A program made the position numbers and the translations under genes. Below the pieces are notes generated by a model that was not told the origin of the DNA, ran no database searches, and saw only the letters and a program-made list of their open reading frames with translations. From Acidimicrobiales bacterium (lineage in GTDB: Bacteria; Actinomycetota; Acidimicrobiia; Acidimicrobiales; RAAP-2), in assembly GCA_017883105.1 (NCBI GenBank), contig JADGOF010000052.1, forward strand, positions 1-10,193: DNA of 10,193 nt, read 5' to 3'. Below are positions 1 to 5,134 of the stretch, in pieces (the stretch's first letter is position 1; every line of letters begins with the position of its first letter).

Positions 1-1542
1 GCCGCCGCTCGATGATGAGCCGCCGCCCGTCAAGCTTCCGACACCGACCTTCGGCGGGATCGGCGCGGTGACCGTGGTCACCCCACAGGTCGGAGTGGTC
101 TGACCGGCCGCCACTTCGCCGGGCGTCAGGTCGCCACACGAATACCCGGCCTGCTCGGCTGCGGTCACCGCCACCGCCCCGGGCACATCCTGGGTGACCG
201 CGGTGATCCCGAAGCGTTCGAGCGACAAGCCCAAACTTGCATACCCGAAGCTCGGTGACTGCTGCTGCCCGAGCGTGAGCACATAGTTCACGAAGGCGCT
301 CATCACCGCTCCCTTGGACGCCTGCCACCCTGCCGCAGGCGAAAGGAGGTAGCTGTAGGTCGACGGGTTGTAGACATGAGGTCCGACGCCGTTGAAGTTG
401 AGCTGGTGGGTGCCGTTGGGCAGCTGCGTGGCGTAGGCCAGGGCCGAGGCCACGTCCACCGGGGTGGGAGCGGCATAGACGCCGCTGGCATTCTGCTCCG
501 AGGCGACACCTTTGGCCGGAATACCCTTGTCGAATCCGGCGTCGACCGCGTACTGCAGCTGGACTCCGCCGATCGCCCCCGGATTGGTGGATACGTCACT
601 GGACACCGCAGCGGTCGAATCGGCATCGAGGCCGTTGGACAGGGGGGGCCACTGGGACTCCGGATGGGTGGCGCTGATGGCGACCTGGTTGCCCGACAGA
701 CTGTTCTCGTAGTTGGCGAAGGCAGTCCACAGGGCCGGCTGCTCGGCGATGCACCACTCCTCGAGCACGTAGTTGGTACCCGCCGGGTCGCTCTCCGTCA
801 CCGGCTTGATGGCCAGGTTGGGAAGCGACGCGCCCGGATTGGTGGCGGCAATCTTCGGATCGTTCCACTTGGTGATACCACCGGTGAGGATGCCGCAGGT
901 GGTGTAGCTGGTGAGCTGCAGCGTCTTGGTGAGACCGGGGACGTTGTACATGAACGCGATGCCGCCGGCGGTGATCGGTACGTAGATGTAGTGGAAGTTG
1001 GGCGGAGTGGTGTCCGCGTTGCCGAGCCCGTAGGCGATGTCGCTGACCGCGTAGTCGGTGGTCCCGTTGGTGAACTCGTAACGCCCGTCACCGGATGAGG
1101 TGCTGGCGTAGTGGACGTTGAGGTTGTAGGGCGCCGCCTGCACTGTCGCACGGAACGTCTCGATCGCCGGGGCCGCGAAAGACGACCCCGCACCATTGAG
1201 CGCGGTCCCACCGTGGGAGACGGTGGCTCTCGAGCCGGATTTCTTACCGCCTCCAACCGTGGTCGGGTTTGTGGTCGTAGTCGTGCCGGCCGAGCCCGGG
1301 GCGGTCGTCGTGGTGGACCCGCTCGCACCTGCACCGGTTGTCGACGTGGTACCGGATCCGGCAGGATCAGATGGAACGCCTGTGGTGGTCGTCGCCGGGC
1401 TGACTTGGTCGGCCGAGGCCGGCATCGTCGTCCATGCCATGGCCATCCCCATGACCGCCACTGCGGTGAGCATCCGAGCGCGCACTCCCCTCAACCGAGG
1501 GTTGCGCGTGTTCTTTGCCATTGCGTGCGTTCCGATGTGCAT
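1..1542 (-). CDS. pstS: PstS-like phosphate ABC transporter substrate-binding protein, 3' end outside window
   Basis: This is the extracytoplasmic solute-binding protein expected to deliver phosphate to the PstC/PstA permeases encoded just upstream. At least 514 residues are visible and the frame runs off the left edge without a stop. It starts with a basic stretch and a hydrophobic signal (about residues 24-40) with a possible cleavage after Ala-Ser-Ala44; there is no lipobox Cys. A Thr/Gly/Ser-rich linker follows (about 46-110), then the periplasmic-binding-protein domain. Recognisable PstS motifs are GAGSSF (117-122), SSGDG (149-153), SD at 167-168, ITAGGIAFMYN, ITKWNDP and SDPAGT (251-256). 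Glu250 sits where classical PstS proteins have a phosphate-contacting Arg. After the domain the chain turns Gly/Ser-rich at the window edge. I chose ATG 1542 because AAAGAGGG lies 5 bases upstream; ATG 1521 is in frame but has a weaker site. PstS family: confident. Phosphate as ligand: less so. Confidence 0.88.
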   Translation of the reverse strand, partial: MHIGTHAMAKNTRNPRLRGVRARMLTAVAVMGMAMAWTTMPASADQVSPATTTTGVPSDPAGSGTTSTTGAGASGSTTTTAPGSAGTTTTTNPTTVGGGKKSGSRATVSHGGTALNGAGSSFAAPAIETFRATVQAAPYNLNVHYASTSSGDGRYEFTNGTTDYAVSDIAYGLGNADTTPPNFHYIYVPITAGGIAFMYNVPGLTKTLQLTSYTTCGILTGGITKWNDPKIAATNPGASLPNLAIKPVTESDPAGTNYVLEEWCIAEQPALWTAFANYENSLSGNQVAISATHPESQWPPLSNGLDADSTAAVSSDVSTNPGAIGGVQLQYAVDAGFDKGIPAKGVASEQNASGVYAAPTPVDVASALAYATQLPNGTHQLNFNGVGPHVYNPSTYSYLLSPAAGWQASKGAVMSAFVNYVLTLGQQQSPSFGYASLGLSLERFGITAVTQDVPGAVAVTAAEQAGYSCGDLTPGEVAAGQTTPTCGVTTVTAPIPPKVGVGSLTGGGSSSSGG

Positions 1543-1547
1543 TGATG

Positions 1548-1555
1548 CCCTCTTT
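1548..1555 (-). promoter_or_regulatory. Ribosome binding site of the PstS-like gene
   Basis: On the minus strand the sequence AAAGAGGG stands 5 bases before ATG 1542. It favours this start over the in-frame ATG at 1521, which is preceded only by a weak CGGAA. It lies in the 59-base gap after pstA, in which I see no clear terminator or promoter, so read-through from pstA is plausible. Confidence 0.6.
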
Positions 1556-1601
1556 ATGCTCGTTGATGGATTGGAAAGTGGCGTGGTGTCGTCGGCCGGC
1601 T

Positions 1602-2774
1602 TCATTCGGGCTGTGACCTGCTGAATCGGGGGATGAGTCGCCGCCCCGGTCGCGACGACCCGACCAGGCGGGCCATCACGAAGAGGATCAGGATCAACAG
1701 GACGAGCACGAAGGAGACCCCCCACGCGTCTTTGATCACGTTGACACCCGGCTGGAAGATCAGCTGGTAGATCCGGAACGGGAGATTGTCCTGCTGCCCG
1801 CTGAACGGGTTCCAGTTGTAAGTTTCGTTGCCCCCGGCGTTGAAGAGCACCGGGGCCGTCTCGCCGGCGATGCGGGCCACGCCCAGGATGACTGCGGTCA
1901 TGAGGCCGGCCCGGGCCGTGGGCAGGACGATGCGCAACAGCACCCGCCACTGCGGTGCGCCGAGTGCTAGTGCGGCCTCCCGTAGCGAGCCCGGGACGAT
2001 CTGAACCACCTCCTGGGCTGCCCGGGTGACGACGGGCAGCATCATCACCGCCAGGGCCATACCCGCGGCCAGCCCGGACTTGCCGCTGTGCTGACGCGGT
2101 GCCACCCAGAACAGGTAGATGAACAGGCCGGCGATGATCGCCGGAGCGCCGGTCATGGCATCGACCACGTAGCCGACGATCTTGGAGAACAACGATCTCG
2201 AGTCGGCCAGGTAGGTGGCGGTCAGGATCCCCAGGGGGACCGAGAGGACGGCGGCGATCCCCACCTGCTCGATGGTCCCGACGATGGCCGCACCGGCTCC
2301 CACGGCGGTCGTCGGAGCACTTGCGGTCAGCTGGGACATGTCGCTGGTGAAGAAGTGGGGGAAGTCCGCCAGGGCCACTGAGGCACCCTTTACGATCACG
2401 TATCCGATGACGCCGGCAAGCGGCACCATGGCGATCAGGCCGCCTAGCCAGATGGCCACGGTGCCCAGGCGGTCCTTCATCAGGAGGACACCGTGGGCCC
2501 TCCAGCAAACCACCGCGTAGACGGCGAAGAACACGCCGCACCAGGCCACGGCCAGGCCGAAGGGAGCGGACACGCCGGACACGGTGAACACGAGCCAGAC
2601 GATGGCCAGCGAGGCCAAGGCCGAGCCGATCGATTCGACCAGGTGGTCGGTGGTCACCCGCTTGCGGCGGTTGGGGCGGTCGGTGGCGGGGTCAATGGTC
2701 GGCCCCGGGGCACCCCCGCCGGCCGGGCTCCCTTCGGCCACCGGAGCTTTGGTCAACGGTGTGAGACGGCTCAT
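1602..2774 (-). CDS. pstA: Phosphate ABC transporter permease PstA with N-terminal extension
   Basis: This is an inner-membrane subunit of the high-affinity phosphate importer. With PstC it forms the channel that PstS feeds and PstB powers. The 390-residue product carries the permease EAA loop (REAALALGAP, Glu266) and the characteristic IAGETAP motif (Glu305), and ends in a hydrophobic helix followed by basic residues. It is longer than the usual roughly 280-300 residue PstA. About 40 polar Pro/Gly-rich residues are followed by two extra hydrophobic segments (about 51-68 and 72-92) before the usual first helix (about 105-127). The ATG at 2774 shares its A with the pstC stop (TGATG), which implies translational coupling. 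Longer in-frame starts lie inside pstC and are unnecessary. The identification as a PstA permease is firm; the role of the extension is unknown. Confidence 0.95.
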   Translation of the reverse strand: MSRLTPLTKAPVAEGSPAGGGAPGPTIDPATDRPNRRKRVTTDHLVESIGSALASLAIVWLVFTVSGVSAPFGLAVAWCGVFFAVYAVVCWRAHGVLLMKDRLGTVAIWLGGLIAMVPLAGVIGYVIVKGASVALADFPHFFTSDMSQLTASAPTTAVGAGAAIVGTIEQVGIAAVLSVPLGILTATYLADSRSLFSKIVGYVVDAMTGAPAIIAGLFIYLFWVAPRQHSGKSGLAAGMALAVMMLPVVTRAAQEVVQIVPGSLREAALALGAPQWRVLLRIVLPTARAGLMTAVILGVARIAGETAPVLFNAGGNETYNWNPFSGQQDNLPFRIYQLIFQPGVNVIKDAWGVSFVLVLLILILFVMARLVGSSRPGRRLIPRFSRSQPE

Positions 2775-3760
2775 CACGCGGTCCGCCCGACTCGATTGAC
2801 GACCATCCGGGCGATGGCGTTGACCACCAGGGTGCTGACGAAGAGGATCAGGCCGAGCAGGACGAGTCCGCTCTTGTCGATGGTGGTCGCCGTCGGGAAG
2901 TCCTGGGTGATCTGCTTGGCGATCGACCCGAGGCCCTGCGGTCCCATGATGGCCAAGGTCAGCTTGTTCGACGTCGACAGCATGAGGACCACGATCATCG
3001 TCTCGCCCAGCCCACGGCCGAGCCCCAACAGGGCGGCACTGAGGATGCCGTTGCGGGAGAACGGCATGATCACATCGGTCACCATTCCCCACCGGGTGCC
3101 TCCGAGGCCCATCGCCGCCTCACAGACGTCGCGAGGCGCTTGGGACATCACGTCGCGGCTCACCGACGTGATGATGGGGATGATGGTGACGGCGCAGACA
3201 AGGCCGCAGGCGAAGATCGAATTGACGTAGGTGCCGGGCTGGGGGGTGCGGAAGAAGGGAACGAAGCTGAAATTGTCCACCAACCACTTCGCCCACGGGG
3301 CCTGCAATCCGGAGATGAGGGCAAGTCCCCAGAACCCGTAGACGATGCTCGGCACGGTGGCCAGCAGGTCGATGATTCCGGTCAGGATCGGGCGGAGTCG
3401 AGGGGGGAGGTACTCGTTGATCATCAACGCGGTGGCCAGCGAGATGGGGAGGGCGATCACCAGTGCCACGATGGCGATGGCGATCGATCCGACCAGCAGG
3501 GGCAGCATGCCGAAACGCCCGAGGTCGGGGGCCCACGTGGCACCTGTGAAGAACTTGATGCCGGAGGCGCGCAGCGCCGGCCACCCGTCCACCGCCAGAA
3601 AGACCACCACCGCCACCAGGATGGCCAGGACGATCGCGCTGCTCACCACCAGCACGATCCGGAAGGCCCGATCGGCCCCGGTGTCGGACTGGTGCAACTC
3701 GATGGGGACGTCTTCGTCGACCGACTGGGGCTCCATCGGCATCTCGACCACGGTGGTCAT
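2774..3760 (-). CDS. pstC: Phosphate ABC transporter permease PstC
   Basis: This is the partner permease of PstA in the PstSCAB phosphate importer. The 328-residue product has normal family length. An acidic cytoplasmic N-terminus is followed by a first helix (about 34-58), then further hydrophobic segments of the binding-protein-dependent permease domain. The EAA loop reads CEAAMGLGG (Glu214), followed by the PstC-type motif GRGLGETM (Glu253). The region containing PSIVYGFWGLAL is also typical of PstC. The ATG at 3760 overlaps the upstream stop by four bases (ATGA). A GGAGGA lies about 10 bases before it, inside the upstream coding region. The tight overlaps on both sides indicate one transcript with the preceding surface-protein genes and with pstA. 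Confidence 0.95.
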   Translation of the reverse strand: MTTVVEMPMEPQSVDEDVPIELHQSDTGADRAFRIVLVVSSAIVLAILVAVVVFLAVDGWPALRASGIKFFTGATWAPDLGRFGMLPLLVGSIAIAIVALVIALPISLATALMINEYLPPRLRPILTGIIDLLATVPSIVYGFWGLALISGLQAPWAKWLVDNFSFVPFFRTPQPGTYVNSIFACGLVCAVTIIPIITSVSRDVMSQAPRDVCEAAMGLGGTRWGMVTDVIMPFSRNGILSAALLGLGRGLGETMIVVLMLSTSNKLTLAIMGPQGLGSIAKQITQDFPTATTIDKSGLVLLGLILFVSTLVVNAIARMVVNRVGRTA

Positions 3761-4557
3761 GGCGCCGCGTTCCTCCGCCGGCGGCTCATGGCTGCCCCCA
3801 CAACGACCAGCAACGTACCAATCCCCACCATCCACGGGATCCCGGGAAGGCCGGTATAAGCCAGCACTCCCGTGGGCCTGAAGGTCGAACCGGAGCCGAC
3901 TGACGTACCGGATGCGCCCGATCCGGTGGTCGTCGAAGATCCCGCTGACCCGGATGCGCCCGACCCGGAGACACGAGTCGTGCCGGACCCGGCGGCCCCG
4001 GTTGCACCGGGTGCTCTTCCCGTCGTCGGTGGTGTGGTGGCCGGCGCGCTCGACGGGACCACGGTGAAGAGCGGGGAGAACATCCTCGGTTGGGTGAAGT
4101 TGTTCTGGTCCTGACCTATGTAGAGGACGCACTCCTCGGAGCGGTTGCACACCGGTGCATGGTTGGCCTGTTCGCCCAACGCCGAATTGGGCAACGAGTA
4201 GATCGTGTAGGCCCGTAGGTCGAACCTGCCGTCTGCACCGACCAGGACCGAGCCGTACTGCGCGGTGTTCCCGTCGCACGTGGTGTCATCGACAGGGAGG
4301 ATCCCCTTGGGTGCTGCACATTCGAGGATCTCGATGCGGGAGTACGGCGTGAACCGAGCATTGGGTCCCACCGAGATACTGACCGACGTACCACTCTGGT
4401 AGGGATGGCCCGGCCCCGGTGACATCGTCAGCGTCGGGGCCGAGGCCGCCGACGCGGCCGGTGACCAGCCCATGAGCGCGACCAGCACCATGAGGGGCAT
4501 CACCGTGGCGCGGGCCACCGTGGCTACCTGAACCGCACGGAAGGTGGTCAGCTCCAT
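3757..4557 (-). CDS. Secreted neocarzinostatin-like domain protein with LAYTG sortase signal
   Basis: The 266-residue product is predicted to be secreted and covalently attached to the cell wall. A signal peptide (about 1-40, ending in AASAASA) precedes a domain at about 41-165 that resembles the neocarzinostatin Ig-like fold. It has two cysteine pairs at Cys80/Cys94 and Cys137/Cys143, a conserved CDGNT, an ADGRF turn and a CVLYIGQ strand, echoing the two-disulfide plan of neocarzinostatin. A Ser/Gly/Thr-rich linker (about 166-228) leads to LAYTG (232-236), a hydrophobic segment and a terminal RRRR cluster, a class E (LAxTG) sorting signal. The closest relative in the window is the product at 4557-5111. 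ATG 4557 shares one base with that gene's stop and has AGAAGG about 7 bases upstream; the stop overlaps pstC by four bases. Ligand and function are unknown. The domain assignment is from motif pattern only. Confidence 0.8.
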   Translation of the reverse strand: MELTTFRAVQVATVARATVMPLMVLVALMGWSPAASAASAPTLTMSPGPGHPYQSGTSVSISVGPNARFTPYSRIEILECAAPKGILPVDDTTCDGNTAQYGSVLVGADGRFDLRAYTIYSLPNSALGEQANHAPVCNRSEECVLYIGQDQNNFTQPRMFSPLFTVVPSSAPATTPPTTGRAPGATGAAGSGTTRVSGSGASGSAGSSTTTGSGASGTSVGSGSTFRPTGVLAYTGLPGIPWMVGIGTLLVVVGAAMSRRRRNAAP

Positions 4558-5111
4558 CACGGAACCTTCTGCTTGGGGGTGTTGGAGGGCACGATGGTGA
4601 AGGGAACCGAGAACACCTTCGGCGCGGTGAAGTTGGTCTGGTCCTGGCCTATGTACAGCGCGCACATATGTGTCTGGTTACAGACGGGCTCGTTGTGGGC
4701 CGTCTCACCCAAGATGGAGTTCGGCAATGAGTACAGGCGGTAGCTCGGGGTGGAGAAGCTTCCGTCTTTGTTGACCAGGATGGAGAAGCCCTGCACGGTA
4801 TTGCCGTCACAGGTGATGTCGCTCTTGGGAAGACTGGAAGTCTGGCCGCCCGGGTCGGCACATTCGAGAACGACGATTCTGGAATAGGGGGCGAAGTACT
4901 TGTTCGGCCCGACCGCAAGTTGGATCTGCTGACCGTCGTGGAAGTTGGTAGACCCCGGCGAGGGGGTCAGGGTTGCCACTGGCCGACCGTCCGTTCCGGC
5001 CGTCGACGAGCTTCCACCCCCAGAGGTGGTGAGCAAGGCCACCAGGGTGATCACGATGGCTGCGACCACAGCGATACCTGCAACGATCCAGATGCGGCGC
5101 GAGCGGATCAC
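4557..5111 (-). CDS. Membrane-tethered neocarzinostatin-like domain protein
   Basis: The 184-residue product has an N-terminal positively charged stretch (IRSRR) and one strongly hydrophobic segment (about 7-28) with no obvious signal-peptidase site, so it may stay membrane-anchored with the rest outside. A short Gly/Ser/Thr linker precedes a single domain (about 45-178) closely matching its two neighbours: Cys84/Cys101 and Cys144/Cys150, CDGNT, an NKDGSF turn, YSLPNS.LGE and CALYIGQ. This is similar in layout to the neocarzinostatin fold. Unlike both neighbours it ends shortly after the domain (KQKVP) and lacks a sortase signal. I chose GTG 5111 because GGGGAGG lies four bases upstream; a TTG at 5138 overlapping the previous stop is an alternative. 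The gene begins 23 bases after the 995-residue gene and its stop overlaps the next start by one base. Function is unknown. Confidence 0.78.
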   Translation of the reverse strand: MIRSRRIWIVAGIAVVAAIVITLVALLTTSGGGSSSTAGTDGRPVATLTPSPGSTNFHDGQQIQLAVGPNKYFAPYSRIVVLECADPGGQTSSLPKSDITCDGNTVQGFSILVNKDGSFSTPSYRLYSLPNSILGETAHNEPVCNQTHMCALYIGQDQTNFTAPKVFSVPFTIVPSNTPKQKVP

Positions 5112-5115
5112 TCTG

Positions 5116-5122
5116 CCTCCCC
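5116..5122 (-). promoter_or_regulatory. Ribosome binding site deciding the GTG start at 5111
   Basis: GGGGAGG on the minus strand lies four bases before GTG 5111. It supports this non-ATG start over the upstream TTG at 5138. The short spacer is slightly less than ideal. Confidence 0.6.
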
Positions 5123-5134
5123 TCAGGGTGGTGG

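Noticed and set aside
376..1098. Long plus-strand open frame opposite the PstS-like gene
   Set aside because: The translation is low-complexity and Arg/Gly/Val-rich with no recognisable motif. The minus strand here encodes clear PstS motifs, so this is a high-GC antisense shadow.
1543..1601. Possible PHO box or promoter before the PstS-like gene
   Set aside because: The gap is short and I could not find paired direct repeats typical of a PhoP-type site; only the ribosome binding site is supported.
2493..3859. Several plus-strand open frames opposite pstC and pstA
   Set aside because: They are antisense to well-conserved permeases, and the products (Asp/Gly/His- or Arg-rich) have no domain signature.
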